A model generated the notes under the pieces. That model searched no databases. It was not told where the DNA came from and was given only the letters and a program-made list of their open reading frames with translations. Source: Bacteroidales bacterium (GTDB lineage: Bacteria; Bacteroidota; Bacteroidia; Bacteroidales; UBA932). From it: DNA of 33,306 bases. Where the stretch lies: the NCBI GenBank assembly GCA_024402115.1, contig JAKSJQ010000022.1:1-33306 (forward strand), read 5' to 3'. This document shows, piece after piece, positions 7,101 through 16,046 of the stretch. The position numbers and the translations under genes were made by a program. Every line of letters starts with the position of its first letter. The first letter of the stretch is position 1.

Positions 7101-8555
7101 ATGAAGAACAGAAAATATTATCTCGACACATTCAAGGTCAGGGAGCAAGACCTCGAGACGCTCATCGGAGCGGCTCTCTCCAATGGTGGAAGCTACTCGG
7201 ACCTGTATTTCGAATACACGACCTTCAACGACATAGTCCTCAGGGATTCCGAAGTGACGGCCGGCGGATTCCACGTCGACTTCGGCGTCGGAATCAGAGT
7301 GCTGTGCTCGGAGAAGACCGGATATGCCTATTCCGAGAGCACCGCGATGTCGGACATGCTCGCAGCGGCCAAGGCAGCGGCAGCAATTGCAGCAGCCTGC
7401 CCATCTGCACCCGCTCCGGTCCGCGCAGCAGGCCCTTGCAAGGACCTTCAGACAGGGAACTGGTATCTCCAGAAGGAATCATGGAGAGCCAGCACCAACG
7501 CCGACTTCCTTCCTGTGCTGAAGGAACTCGAGGCGTGCATAAGACGCAAGGCGGCGGCAATCAACGACCCAAGCATCAAGGTATCGAAGATAATCGCCAA
7601 GATCAGCAGCTCGGAAAGCGACATCATGATGTACAACTCCCTCGGCGAACTCACCTACGACACCCGTCCACTGGGCAGCATCGTGGCCTCGGTGATCTTC
7701 GAGAAGGACGGCGCAACCGAGCAGAAGTCTGCATCACGCTCATTCAGGAAAGGACCTGAGATGTGCGTCGAGCCAGGGCTCATCGAAGAGATGGCAGCAG
7801 AGGCGGTGGCAGGAATCGAGGACAGGTTCAGAGCTAGAAGGCCAAAAGGCGGTCAGATGCCGGTGGTGATGGCATGCGGAGCATCCGGAATCCTTCTCCA
7901 CGAGGCCATGGGACATGCTTTCGAGGCCGATTTCAACAGAAAGGGACAGTCCATCTTCACCGGTCGCATCGGTGAGAAGGTATGCATGGACGGTATCAAC
8001 ATAGTAGACGACGCCACCGTACCCGGAAACCGCGGTGCATGCAACTGGGACGACGAGGGCGTAGCCGGTCAGAAGACATACATGGTACGCGACGGCGTGC
8101 TCGAATCATACCTCCACGACAGGATCAGTGCCAAGCACTTCGGCGTAGCTCCGACAGGCAACGGACGAAGGGAGAGCTTCCGCTATGACCCTATTCCGAG
8201 GATGAGGGCAACCTACATGGAAAGCGGCGACTGCAAGCCGTCCGACATAATCGCCAGCGTGAGCAAGGGCATTTTCGTGAACGAGTTCAGCAACGGCCAG
8301 GTCAAGATCGGCGAGGGTGACTTCACCTTCTATGTGAAGAGCGGCTACCTAATCGAGAACGGACGCCTCACCATGCCCGTGAAGGACATCAACATCATCG
8401 GCAACGGTCCGCAGGCGCTCAGCGACATAACCATGGTAGGAAACGACCTGAAGATAGACGAGGGCACATGGACCTGCGGAAAGGGACAGTCGGCACCGGT
8501 GAGCTGCGGCATCCCGACAGTGCTCGTGAAATCATTGACAGTGGGAGGAGAATAG
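7101..8555 (+). CDS. tldD: Metalloprotease subunit TldD
   Basis: 484 residues. The central signature LLHEAMGHAFEAD gives the zinc motif HExxxH with His267, Glu268 and His272, and Cys469 in the late GKGQSAPVSCGIP motif corresponds to the third metal ligand of E. coli TldD. The N-terminal half (SDLYFEYTTFNDIVLRDSEV..., GIRVLCSEKTGYAYSES) is the usual TldD/PmbA substrate-channel domain. TldD and TldE form a heterodimeric protease that degrades unfolded small peptides; in enterobacteria it processes microcin B17 and degrades CcdA. tldE follows after one base, so the heterodimer is encoded together. No peptide precursor gene is visible nearby. Confidence 0.95.
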   Translation: MKNRKYYLDTFKVREQDLETLIGAALSNGGSYSDLYFEYTTFNDIVLRDSEVTAGGFHVDFGVGIRVLCSEKTGYAYSESTAMSDMLAAAKAAAAIAAACPSAPAPVRAAGPCKDLQTGNWYLQKESWRASTNADFLPVLKELEACIRRKAAAINDPSIKVSKIIAKISSSESDIMMYNSLGELTYDTRPLGSIVASVIFEKDGATEQKSASRSFRKGPEMCVEPGLIEEMAAEAVAGIEDRFRARRPKGGQMPVVMACGASGILLHEAMGHAFEADFNRKGQSIFTGRIGEKVCMDGINIVDDATVPGNRGACNWDDEGVAGQKTYMVRDGVLESYLHDRISAKHFGVAPTGNGRRESFRYDPIPRMRATYMESGDCKPSDIIASVSKGIFVNEFSNGQVKIGEGDFTFYVKSGYLIENGRLTMPVKDINIIGNGPQALSDITMVGNDLKIDEGTWTCGKGQSAPVSCGIPTVLVKSLTVGGE

Positions 8556-8556
8556 G

Positions 8557-9921
8557 ATGAAGATAAGTGACAAGGAAAAGGAACTCGCAGGCTACTGCAT
8601 AAGGACTGCGATGGAATTCGGGGCATCGGCGGCGCGCGCTTCGCTGAGCAAGTCAGTGTCCGACAGCTATGCGACCCTCGAAGGCGCACTGGACAAGGTT
8701 ACCCATTCGGCAGACCGTTCCATCTTCCTCCACCTCTTCGTGGACGGAAGGTATGGTACATATTCGACCAACATGCTCGACGAGCAGCAGCTCAGGCTCT
8801 TCGTGGGCCAGGCTGTGGAATCGACCAGGCTGCTCGCTCCGGACGAGTGCCGACGCCTCCCAGAAAAGGGTCTATGCGCCGACGACGCACTCACGGGCGA
8901 GGAGATGGGGCTCTATGATCCATCATACATGGAGGTCAGCGCAGAAGACAGGCTCGCCATCGTTAGTTCGGCACGCATGCCGGAGAACGGAGAGGACTAC
9001 TGCGTCGTCAGCATCGAGTGCGAATACTCGGACAACATCGACGACAATTATATCATCGACTCACAGGGCTTCGAGGGACGGCACACCGAGACCTCGTTCA
9101 GCGTGGTCACTGAAATCACCATCGCCGACAAGGATGGAAGGCGCTACAGCGGCTTCTGGTGGGATGGTTCATGGTGCAAGGCCAAGCTCTTCGACGGCAA
9201 GAGCAATCCTATCGACGCATGTACGGCCTTGGCTCTCGAGCGCGCAAAGGCACAGATGAACCCTGGGCGCACACGCGGAGGAAAGAGGAAGATGGTCGTG
9301 GACAGGAACGTCGCTTCAAGGCTCGTCGCTCCCCTTTTCGGCGCACTCTACGGATCTTCGATCCAGCAGAAGAATTCCTTCCTCATCGACGCTCTCGGCA
9401 AGAAGACCTTCTCGGAGGGGCTCACGATAGTCGACATGGCAAGGACGAAGGGCAAGGCCGGCGCAAGACTCTTTGACACGGAGGGAGTAGCGACACGCAA
9501 CCGAGCCATCATCGAGAACGGAGTCGTGAAGATGAACTTCATAGACACCTACATCTCCGGAAAGATGGGAGTGGAGCAGACCATCGAGGGGCCTTCGGTT
9601 CCCGTGCTCCAGCCATATCCTTGCAATATACTCGGAAATGAGATAAATTTGCAGCGCATCCTGAAGGAGTGCGGCAGCGGCGTGCTCGTGACAGGCTTCA
9701 ACGGAGGAAACTGCAACGCAGCCACGGGCAATTTCTCCTACGGAGTGGAGGGTTTCACCTTCTCCCGCGGCAAGATAGTCAAGCCCGTTCGCGAGCTGGT
9801 CATCACCGGCAACATGATCGAGCTGTGGAACCAGCTCATCATCGCCGGCAGCGACCCACGTCAGTGCTCAAGATGGCAGATTCCTACCCTGGCCTTCAAG
9901 GACGTAACATTCTCAGCATAA
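8557..9921 (+). CDS. tldE: Metalloprotease partner subunit TldE (PmbA)
   Basis: 454 residues, the partner of TldD. It has the same fold (N-terminal SASRASLSKSVSDSY-like region, then KRKMVVDRNVASRLVAPLFGALYGSSIQQKNSFL, and a C-terminal FNGGNCNAATGNFSYGVEGFTFSRGK block) but lacks the HExxxH motif, as expected for the non-catalytic TldE/PmbA subunit. Its GNxxxATGxFSxGxxGF motif is highly characteristic. Start ATG at 8557 comes one base after the tldD stop. Translational coupling and a 1:1 complex are inferred from this spacing. Confidence 0.94.
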   Translation: MKISDKEKELAGYCIRTAMEFGASAARASLSKSVSDSYATLEGALDKVTHSADRSIFLHLFVDGRYGTYSTNMLDEQQLRLFVGQAVESTRLLAPDECRRLPEKGLCADDALTGEEMGLYDPSYMEVSAEDRLAIVSSARMPENGEDYCVVSIECEYSDNIDDNYIIDSQGFEGRHTETSFSVVTEITIADKDGRRYSGFWWDGSWCKAKLFDGKSNPIDACTALALERAKAQMNPGRTRGGKRKMVVDRNVASRLVAPLFGALYGSSIQQKNSFLIDALGKKTFSEGLTIVDMARTKGKAGARLFDTEGVATRNRAIIENGVVKMNFIDTYISGKMGVEQTIEGPSVPVLQPYPCNILGNEINLQRILKECGSGVLVTGFNGGNCNAATGNFSYGVEGFTFSRGKIVKPVRELVITGNMIELWNQLIIAGSDPRQCSRWQIPTLAFKDVTFSA

Positions 9922-9935
9922 GAAAGACATAAGAT

Positions 9936-10553
9936 ATGAAAATTGCAGCATCAAGCGTCGTAGAGCTTATCTACGAACTCGTGGTAGAGGGAAACCTCGT
10001 AGACCACACCACCGCGGAGAAGCCTCTTGACTTCATCTTCGGAACCGGTTCTCTCCTCCCTAAGTTCGAGGAGCACATCGCCGGCCTCGAGCCAGGCGCA
10101 AAGTTCGCGTTCACCCTCACTCCTGAGGAAGGCTATGGCGTGTCAAGCCCCGAGAACCTCATCGAGCTCCCTGTAGCGGCTTTCGACGGCCACCGGGAGT
10201 TCCTCCAGAGGGGTGCTCAGGTCCCTCTTACTGACGGCAATGGTGGAATGGTTATCGGAAGAATCACCGAGATCGGCGAGCTTTTCGTGAAGCTTGACCT
10301 CAACCACCCTATGGCAGACAAGACCCTCGAGTTCAGCGGCGAGATCATCAGCGTTCGCGAGGCTACAGAGAAGGAACTCACCGAAGGCCTTCACGGCGAA
10401 CTCGTAAGGCGCGGTTGCGGCGGATGCCACGGCGGTGGATGCCATGGCGGCTGCGGCGGAGGTTGCGGCAAAGGAGAAGGCGGTTGCAACTGCGGCGGTG
10501 AAGGCGGCGATGGCTGCAACTGCGATGAAGGTGGCTGTGGCTGCGGAGAGTAA
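9936..10553 (+). CDS. slyD: SlyD-like FKBP peptidyl-prolyl isomerase with metal-binding tail
   Basis: 205 residues. The first 70 residues and 110-150 form a SlyD-type FKBP domain (VVELIYELVVEGNLVDHTTAEKPLDFIFGTGSLLPKFEEHIAGLEPGAKFAF, then EEGYG and LNHPMADKTLEFSGEI), with the insert-in-flap domain between. After about residue 158 the protein becomes a Gly/Cys/His tail with 11 cysteines and 2 histidines in about 45 residues, including repeated CNCGG and CGCGE groups. In E. coli SlyD such a tail binds nickel and helps hydrogenase maturation. Here chaperone plus metal storage or delivery is likely, but no hydrogenase genes are present. The stop overlaps the next ATG by one base (TAATG). Confidence 0.92.
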   Translation: MKIAASSVVELIYELVVEGNLVDHTTAEKPLDFIFGTGSLLPKFEEHIAGLEPGAKFAFTLTPEEGYGVSSPENLIELPVAAFDGHREFLQRGAQVPLTDGNGGMVIGRITEIGELFVKLDLNHPMADKTLEFSGEIISVREATEKELTEGLHGELVRRGCGGCHGGGCHGGCGGGCGKGEGGCNCGGEGGDGCNCDEGGCGCGE

Positions 10554-11458
10554 TGTGGCTCCTGTTCGCATTCGCCTCGGCAGTACTGCTGGGCTTCTAT
10601 GACACATCTAAGAAAGCGGCATTGAGAGACAACGCAGTTCTCCCGGTGCTGCTTCTTAACACTTTATTCTGTTCGCTCATCTTCTCGCCCGTGACCGTAA
10701 GTTCGGCCATTGCAGGCACCCTGAGCGGGCAGCAGCACCTCATCCTCGTAGCCAAGGCAGCCATCGTGCTGACCTCATGGATACTCGGATATGTAGGTCT
10801 CAAGCACCTCCCTATCACCATCGTCGGCCCCATCAATGCGACCCGCCCTGTACTCGTGCTCCTCGGAGCCATGCTGATCTTCGGCGAGCGTCTGAACCTC
10901 TACCAGTGGATAGGCGTCATACTCGCCTTCCTGAGCATCTTCCTCCTGAGCAATTCCAGCAAGAAGAAGGAGCAGATCGACTTCGCACACAACAGGTGGA
11001 TATGGTGCATAGCAGGAGCGGCCATCACCGGAGCAGCGAGCGGCCTCTACGACAAGTTCGTGGCAAGGCAGATCGAGCCTGAGCTCGTGCAGGGCTGGTA
11101 CAATCTCTACCAGTTCATCCTGATGCTCATCATCTGTCTCGTCATGCGCTGGATTCCATCCATGAAGGCACGCAGGAACGACCCCGGTGCAGGAATGGTC
11201 GGCGGAGAATTCAAGTGGCTGTGGGCTATCCCGCTCATCTCCGTGTTCATCTCGGCCGCAGATTTTGCGTACTTCAGTTCGCTCCAGCAGCCAGAGTCCA
11301 TGATCTCAGTGGTATCGCTCATCAGGAGAAGTTCGGTCATCGTATCTTTCATCTGCGGAGTCGTGATCTTCAAGGAGCGCTCTAACATGAAGGCCAAGAT
11401 ATTGGACCTCAGCCTCATACTGATCGGAATGTTCTTCATCTGGTTAGGTTCTCATTAA
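10553..11458 (+). CDS. EamA/DMT family transporter
   Basis: 301 residues with about ten hydrophobic segments and two homologous halves, as in drug/metabolite transporters with paired EamA domains. The first half has GLKHLPITIVGPINATRPVLVLLGAMLIFGERLNLYQWIGVILAFLSI and the second ends with SLIRRSSVIVSFICGVVIFKERSNMKAKILDLSLILIGMFFIWLG. The sequence joining TM regions 1 and 2 (GFYDTSKKAALRDNA) is characteristic of this subfamily in Bacteroidetes. The substrate is unknown. Its start overlaps the slyD stop, so it is the last gene of that translationally coupled run before the internal promoter at 11467. Confidence 0.85.
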   Translation: MWLLFAFASAVLLGFYDTSKKAALRDNAVLPVLLLNTLFCSLIFSPVTVSSAIAGTLSGQQHLILVAKAAIVLTSWILGYVGLKHLPITIVGPINATRPVLVLLGAMLIFGERLNLYQWIGVILAFLSIFLLSNSSKKKEQIDFAHNRWIWCIAGAAITGAASGLYDKFVARQIEPELVQGWYNLYQFILMLIICLVMRWIPSMKARRNDPGAGMVGGEFKWLWAIPLISVFISAADFAYFSSLQQPESMISVVSLIRRSSVIVSFICGVVIFKERSNMKAKILDLSLILIGMFFIWLGSH

Positions 11459-11466
11459 GTTTTTGC

Positions 11467-11474
11467 TATATTTG
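11467..11474 (+). promoter_or_regulatory. -7 element (TATATTTG) of the glycosyltransferase gene
   Basis: TATATTTG is followed by exactly five bases (CAGTA) and the ATG at 11480. It predicts transcription start about two bases before the start codon, independent of the upstream genes. The -33 region is poor. Confidence 0.6.
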
Positions 11475-11479
11475 CAGTA

Positions 11480-12766
11480 ATGAGGACTGCTATAGTCATA
11501 TTGAACTGGAACGGGAAGAACTATCTCGAGAGATTCCTCCCAGGTCTCATCGCGTCCGTAAAGGACGACGACGCAGAGGTCATCGTGGCCGACAACGCCT
11601 CGACCGACGGTTCGCAGGAGTGGCTCAGGGCCAACTATCCTGACACCTGGCTTATCCAGTTCGACCAGAACTATGGCTTCACAGGCGGCTACAACAGAGC
11701 CTTCGAGCATGTCATCGCCGGTCCTCAGGGCGCCGCTGACTATGTGGTGCCTGAATATTTCCTCCTCATCAATTCCGACGTAGAAGTAAGCGACGGATGG
11801 TTCTATCCCCTCCAGGAGTGGATGGACTACCATCAGGACTGTGCCGCATGCGCACCTAAGCTCCTTAGCTACGAGCACAGGGACGAGTTCGAATACGCTG
11901 GCGCAGCCGGAGGCTACCTCGACATGTTCTGCTTCCCTTTCTGCAGGGGGCGTGTGATGAACAGGATCGAGGTCGACGAGGGGCAGTATGACGACCCATA
12001 CGAGATACTCTGGGGCAGCGGAGCCTGCCTCATGGTCCGCTCTACGATATGGAAGGACCTCGAGGGCCTGGACGAATCCTTCTTCGCGCACATGGAAGAG
12101 ATTGACTTCTGCTGGCGTGCGCGACTTGCCGGATACAAGGTCAGCTACGTCCCACGTTCGAAGGTATTCCACGTCGGAGGAGGCACCCTTCCGCAGGAAT
12201 CCCCTTTCAAGCTCAAGCTCAACTACAGGAACAACCTCACGATGATGAGGAAGAACCTCGGCAAGACCTATGTGCTCCGCAACCTCTTCGACGTACTCGC
12301 CGTGACGGCACCGGAGTACGCGGTGAGCACCGATGATTTCCTCAACTGCATGGAGGTATTCAACGAACTCCCGGACAGGCTCAGGGAGACTCTGCTGACC
12401 TCCTGCTCCACCGAGGCCATCCAGATGGTCCGCAGGCACATGAGGATAAGGTTCATCATCGACTGGTGCGCATCGCTCACATACCTGCTCAGAGGCAAGA
12501 CAAGCTACTGGAAGGCAGTGAAGCAGGCCCATAGGGAATATAGAAAGAACAAGCCGGAACTCGATTTCGACGAGTTGCGCGAGTTCCTCATCGAGGACAT
12601 CCAGAACGGATGCAGCAAGTCCAAGGCCTGTCTCAGGATAGACCTAGACAAGAAGACGAACGACAGGGTGCAGATCATCGGCATCATAGATGCCCCTATC
12701 ATCACTCTCTCAATAGTTGCCAGGGACAGGGTTTTCGACATCCTTGACGAACTTATCACTGATTGA
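11480..12766 (+). CDS. Family 2 glycosyltransferase
   Basis: 428 residues. The N-terminal 270 are a GT-A fold family 2 enzyme like the rhamnosyltransferase/WbbL group: TAIVILNWNGKNYLERFLPGL start, VADNASTDGSQEW for the nucleotide sugar, the acidic INSDVEVSDGW motif for metal and UDP/dTDP binding, GSGACLMVRSTIW, and MEEIDFCWRARLAGYKVSYVPRSKVFHVGGG containing the ED-like catalytic region. The remaining 150 residues are a charged extension without recognisable motif. It is probably a membrane-associated enzyme that adds a sugar to a cell-surface glycan. The stop lies two bases before the trkA ATG, so the pair is coupled. It has its own promoter. Confidence 0.9.
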   Translation: MRTAIVILNWNGKNYLERFLPGLIASVKDDDAEVIVADNASTDGSQEWLRANYPDTWLIQFDQNYGFTGGYNRAFEHVIAGPQGAADYVVPEYFLLINSDVEVSDGWFYPLQEWMDYHQDCAACAPKLLSYEHRDEFEYAGAAGGYLDMFCFPFCRGRVMNRIEVDEGQYDDPYEILWGSGACLMVRSTIWKDLEGLDESFFAHMEEIDFCWRARLAGYKVSYVPRSKVFHVGGGTLPQESPFKLKLNYRNNLTMMRKNLGKTYVLRNLFDVLAVTAPEYAVSTDDFLNCMEVFNELPDRLRETLLTSCSTEAIQMVRRHMRIRFIIDWCASLTYLLRGKTSYWKAVKQAHREYRKNKPELDFDELREFLIEDIQNGCSKSKACLRIDLDKKTNDRVQIIGIIDAPIITLSIVARDRVFDILDELITD

Positions 12767-12768
12767 TT

Positions 12769-14157
12769 ATGAAGATTATCATAGCAGGAGCCGGTGAAGT
12801 CGGCTCACACCTCGCAAAGATGCTCAACTCGGGATCCAACCAGATCACCGTGATCGAGAACGACACTGCAAGACTGAGAATGCTCACCGAGAGCATAGAC
12901 GTCGTCGGCATCGAAGGAAAGTCAACTTCCCTCGAAGTGCTCAGGCGTGCAGGTGCGGAAAGGGCGGAACTGTTCATCGCAGTGAACCCTGACCACTCCC
13001 AGGACGTGAACGTCGTCAGCGCCATACTCGCAAAGCAGCTCGGCAGCAAGAAGGTCATCGCCCGCATCAACAACGAGGAATACCTCTCTTATGACAACAA
13101 GCTCCTCTTCACGGAGATGGGCATCGACTTCCTCTTCTACCCAGAGAAGATCGCCGCCAACGAGATCGTGGAGCACCTCGAGAGGACAGCATACAACGAC
13201 TCGCTCACTTTCGGACGCGGAAAGCTGCAGATGGCGGTTTTCAAGCTCGAAGAGGACTCTCCGCTGATCGACAGCAACGTCTTCGACTTCGCCAAGCGCT
13301 TCGAGAAGACCCAGGAAGCCGGCAACACCATGGACCTCCAGTTCCGCGTGGTTGCGATCTCAAGGAAAGATGACACCATCATCCCTGGTCCTCAGAGCAA
13401 GTTCCGCTACGGTGACCGCGTCTATATCGTCGCAAAGCGCGAAGGTATCGAGATGATCATGGCCGACCTTGGCAGGAAGAACGAGACCATCACCAAGCTC
13501 ATGATACTCGGCGGAAGCCCTATCGGCGCAATGGTTGCCAAGCAGATGAGCAGCAAGATGGAGAGCACAAAGCTCATCGAGATCAAGAGGGAGAAGTGCA
13601 TCGAGCTCTCAGAGAAGCTCGGAAACAAGGTCACAGTCGTGAACGGAGACGGCAGGAACACCGATTTCCTGATGGACGAGTCCATCGCCGACTATGACGC
13701 ATTCGTAGCCGTCACCGACAACAGCGAGGCCAACATCCTTGCCTGCGTCGCTGCGAAGAAACTCGGAATTGACCACACCATCGCTGAGGTCGAGAACCTC
13801 GAATACATCAGCCTCGCGGAGGAGATGGGCGTGGACTTCGTCATAAACAAGAAAGAGATCACCGCCGGCAGGATATACAAGTTCACCCTCAGCAACAAGG
13901 TCCGTTTCATCAAGTTCATGAGCGGAACCAATGCGAAGATCATCGAATACAACGTCGCGCCTGAGGCGAAAGTCACGAAATACCCGCTCAAGGCACTCAA
14001 GGACAAGGGCTTCCCTCGCGAGGCCGTGATCGGTGGACTCATCCGCGGCAGCGAGACCATCATCGCAGTCGGAGACACCCAGATCCAGGGCTACGACAGC
14101 GTAGTGGTATTTGCTGACCCTAAGGTCGTGAAAGACGTAGATAAGTTCTTCAACTAG
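12769..14157 (+). CDS. trkA: Potassium uptake regulatory subunit TrkA
   Basis: 462 residues, full length for TrkA. Two tandem RCK units are visible. The first starts MKIIIAGAGEVGSHLAKML with the Rossmann NAD-binding loop and HSQDVNVVSA. The second starts near residue 240 with KLMILGGSPIGAMVAKQM, followed by VVNGDGRNTDFL and a C-terminal RCK_C domain ending GDTQIQGYDSVVVFADPK. TrkA sits on the inside of the TrkH channel and gates K+ uptake in response to nucleotides. No trkH gene is in the window. An upstream TTG (12763) is in frame, but the ATG at 12769 puts the Rossmann strand at the N-terminus. The TAG stop overlaps the stop of the convergent ABC-F gene. Confidence 0.94.
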   Translation: MKIIIAGAGEVGSHLAKMLNSGSNQITVIENDTARLRMLTESIDVVGIEGKSTSLEVLRRAGAERAELFIAVNPDHSQDVNVVSAILAKQLGSKKVIARINNEEYLSYDNKLLFTEMGIDFLFYPEKIAANEIVEHLERTAYNDSLTFGRGKLQMAVFKLEEDSPLIDSNVFDFAKRFEKTQEAGNTMDLQFRVVAISRKDDTIIPGPQSKFRYGDRVYIVAKREGIEMIMADLGRKNETITKLMILGGSPIGAMVAKQMSSKMESTKLIEIKREKCIELSEKLGNKVTVVNGDGRNTDFLMDESIADYDAFVAVTDNSEANILACVAAKKLGIDHTIAEVENLEYISLAEEMGVDFVINKKEITAGRIYKFTLSNKVRFIKFMSGTNAKIIEYNVAPEAKVTKYPLKALKDKGFPREAVIGGLIRGSETIIAVGDTQIQGYDSVVVFADPKVVKDVDKFFN

Positions 14158-16028
14158 CAGGAAAGTTCGAGCCAGCGGAGTTCCTTCTCGTCGAGAAGAT
14201 CCGCGATCTCGCCATGGCGCGCAGACGCCGCCTGAAGCTGGTCGAAAGGAAGATTACCTGAAGAAAGCTGCTCCTCGAGGGCGGCTTTCTCTGCGTTCAG
14301 AGCCTCCATGTCAGCCTCGAGCTGCTCCAGTTCCTTCTGCTCCTTGTAGCTAAGCTTGCGCTTGGCAGGCTTGGACTGTGCCGAAGTCTGGGCCGCCACA
14401 GGCTTCTCTGCAGGTTTCTTCGCTGCCTCAGCCTGCTTTTTCTGCTGAGCTTCGTAGTCCTTTATGAAGGCGCGGTACTCAGAGAAATTGCCTATGAAGT
14501 CCTTGATGATGCCCTCGCCGCAGAAGACGAAGAGGTGGTCCACGAGACGGTCGAGGAAGTGACGGTCATGGGACACGATTATCAGGGTGCCGCCGAACTC
14601 CTTGAGATACTCCTCGAGAATGTTCAGGGTCACGATGTCGAGGTCGTTGGTTGGCTCGTCGAGCACCAGCATGTTCGGCTGCTTCATCAGGATGGTGAGC
14701 AGGTAGAGCCTGCGCTTCTCACCACCGCTGAGCTTGCTGATCTTGTTGTTCAGCATGTCGTGCGGGAAGAGGAAACGTCCGAGCAGATGGGTGTCGTTCA
14801 CGGTCTCGAGCACCGTCTGATCCTCGTCGAACTCCATCCCTGCCTGGTGGTAGTAACCTATCCTGAGCGACTCTCCCCTTTCGAGCACACCGCTCATCTC
14901 TGCACCTGGACCCCAATCCATCTGGGCGGCATTGCTTCCGCTCGACCTTTCCTTCTCCACTCCCGGATCGGTGTCGGTGATGCCCGTGTCAGGATGGAAG
15001 CCGGTAAGTATGTTGATGAAAGTAGACTTTCCCACTCCGTTTCGGCCGACGATTCCGACCTTCTCACCGCGCTGGAAGTTGTAGGTGAAATGGCTCAGGT
15101 ATGGGTATCCGTCATAGCTGAAGGAAAGATCCTTGCAGTCGATGATCTTGGTACCCAGGCGCGGAGTGTTGCCCGGACGAAGGTCGCTCATGTCGAGCTG
15201 CTTCTGCACATAGACCTGCTCTGCGCGGTCCTTGAGCTCATGGAAGGCATCGATCCTGTACTTCGCCTTTCCGGTACGGGCACATGGGGTCGCATGGATC
15301 CACTCCAGCTCCCTGCGGAGTATGTTCCTCACCTTGTCGGTCTCGGCATTGTAGTTCGCGATCCTCTCCTCCCTCTTCTCGAGATAGTTCTGGTAGTTGC
15401 CCTTATATACATATACGGCACCATGGTCCATCTCCATCACCGTATTGCACACGCGGTCGAGGAAGTAGCGGTCATGGGTCACCATGAAAAGGGTGCAGCG
15501 CGAGCGGCTGAGATAGGACTCGAGATACTCGATGGCATCGATGTCGAGGTGGTTGGTAGGCTCGTCCATGATAAGGAAGTCGGACTCGCTCGAGAGCATC
15601 TGCGCAAGGGCTACCCTCTTCACCTCACCGCCCGAAAGTTCCTTCATCTTCTTCGAATAGTCCGGAAGGTTGAAGTTGGTGAGGAATTTCTGTACCCTGA
15701 GTTCATATTCCCAGAGGTGCTCCTGGTCGAGATTCTCGGTGAAGCTGCGGCTCGAGTCCATGATCTGGTCGAATATGCCCTTCTCCGGATCGAACTCGTA
15801 CTCCTGCTCGAGGAAAGCTATCCTGATATCCTTCAGGAAGGTGATCTTTCCGCCCGAGTCGCTCCTGTCCTTGCCCGCGAGTATTCTCATGAGCGAGGTC
15901 TTTCCTGTGCCGTTCGGTGCGATGAGGGCGATCTTGTCACCTTCATTGATGTTGAATCCTATGTTCTCGAAGAGTACCTTCGGGCCGTAGGACTTGCTGA
16001 TGTTCTCGATCTGTAGATAGCTTGCCAT
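14154..16028 (-). CDS. ABC-F family ATPase (Uup-like)
   Basis: 624 residues with two ABC domains and no membrane segment. Domain 1: Walker A APNGTGKTS near residue 37, signature LSGGEVKRVALAQ, Walker B FLIMDEPTNHLD. The linker (residues 220-280) precedes domain 2: GRNGVGKST, LSGGEKRRLYLL, LVLDEPTNDLD. The C-terminus after about residue 545 is a KP/KA-rich linker and coiled coil (LSYKEQKELEQLEADMEALNAEKAALEEQL), as in Uup. ABC-F proteins act on the ribosome or on Holliday junction-like DNA. An insertion of about 30 residues follows the second Walker A region, where family members are usually shorter (see findings). A Shine-Dalgarno-like GGAAGG lies three bases before the start and a clean promoter precedes it. 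Confidence 0.92.
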   Translation of the reverse strand: MASYLQIENISKSYGPKVLFENIGFNINEGDKIALIAPNGTGKTSLMRILAGKDRSDSGGKITFLKDIRIAFLEQEYEFDPEKGIFDQIMDSSRSFTENLDQEHLWEYELRVQKFLTNFNLPDYSKKMKELSGGEVKRVALAQMLSSESDFLIMDEPTNHLDIDAIEYLESYLSRSRCTLFMVTHDRYFLDRVCNTVMEMDHGAVYVYKGNYQNYLEKREERIANYNAETDKVRNILRRELEWIHATPCARTGKAKYRIDAFHELKDRAEQVYVQKQLDMSDLRPGNTPRLGTKIIDCKDLSFSYDGYPYLSHFTYNFQRGEKVGIVGRNGVGKSTFINILTGFHPDTGITDTDPGVEKERSSGSNAAQMDWGPGAEMSGVLERGESLRIGYYHQAGMEFDEDQTVLETVNDTHLLGRFLFPHDMLNNKISKLSGGEKRRLYLLTILMKQPNMLVLDEPTNDLDIVTLNILEEYLKEFGGTLIIVSHDRHFLDRLVDHLFVFCGEGIIKDFIGNFSEYRAFIKDYEAQQKKQAEAAKKPAEKPVAAQTSAQSKPAKRKLSYKEQKELEQLEADMEALNAEKAALEEQLSSGNLPFDQLQAASARHGEIADLLDEKELRWLELSC

Positions 16029-16046
16029 ATCCTTCCTATATCAGTG

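Noticed and set aside
11444..12532. Long minus-strand frame opposite the glycosyltransferase
   Set aside because: The plus strand has clear GT2 motifs; the other frame is open because of codon bias in a GC-rich gene.
14535..16016. Long open frame (493 codons) opposite the ABC-F gene
   Set aside because: It is the mirror of a conserved gene with strong motifs, has a composition of Leu/Val/Glu runs typical of antisense frames, and no recognisable domain.
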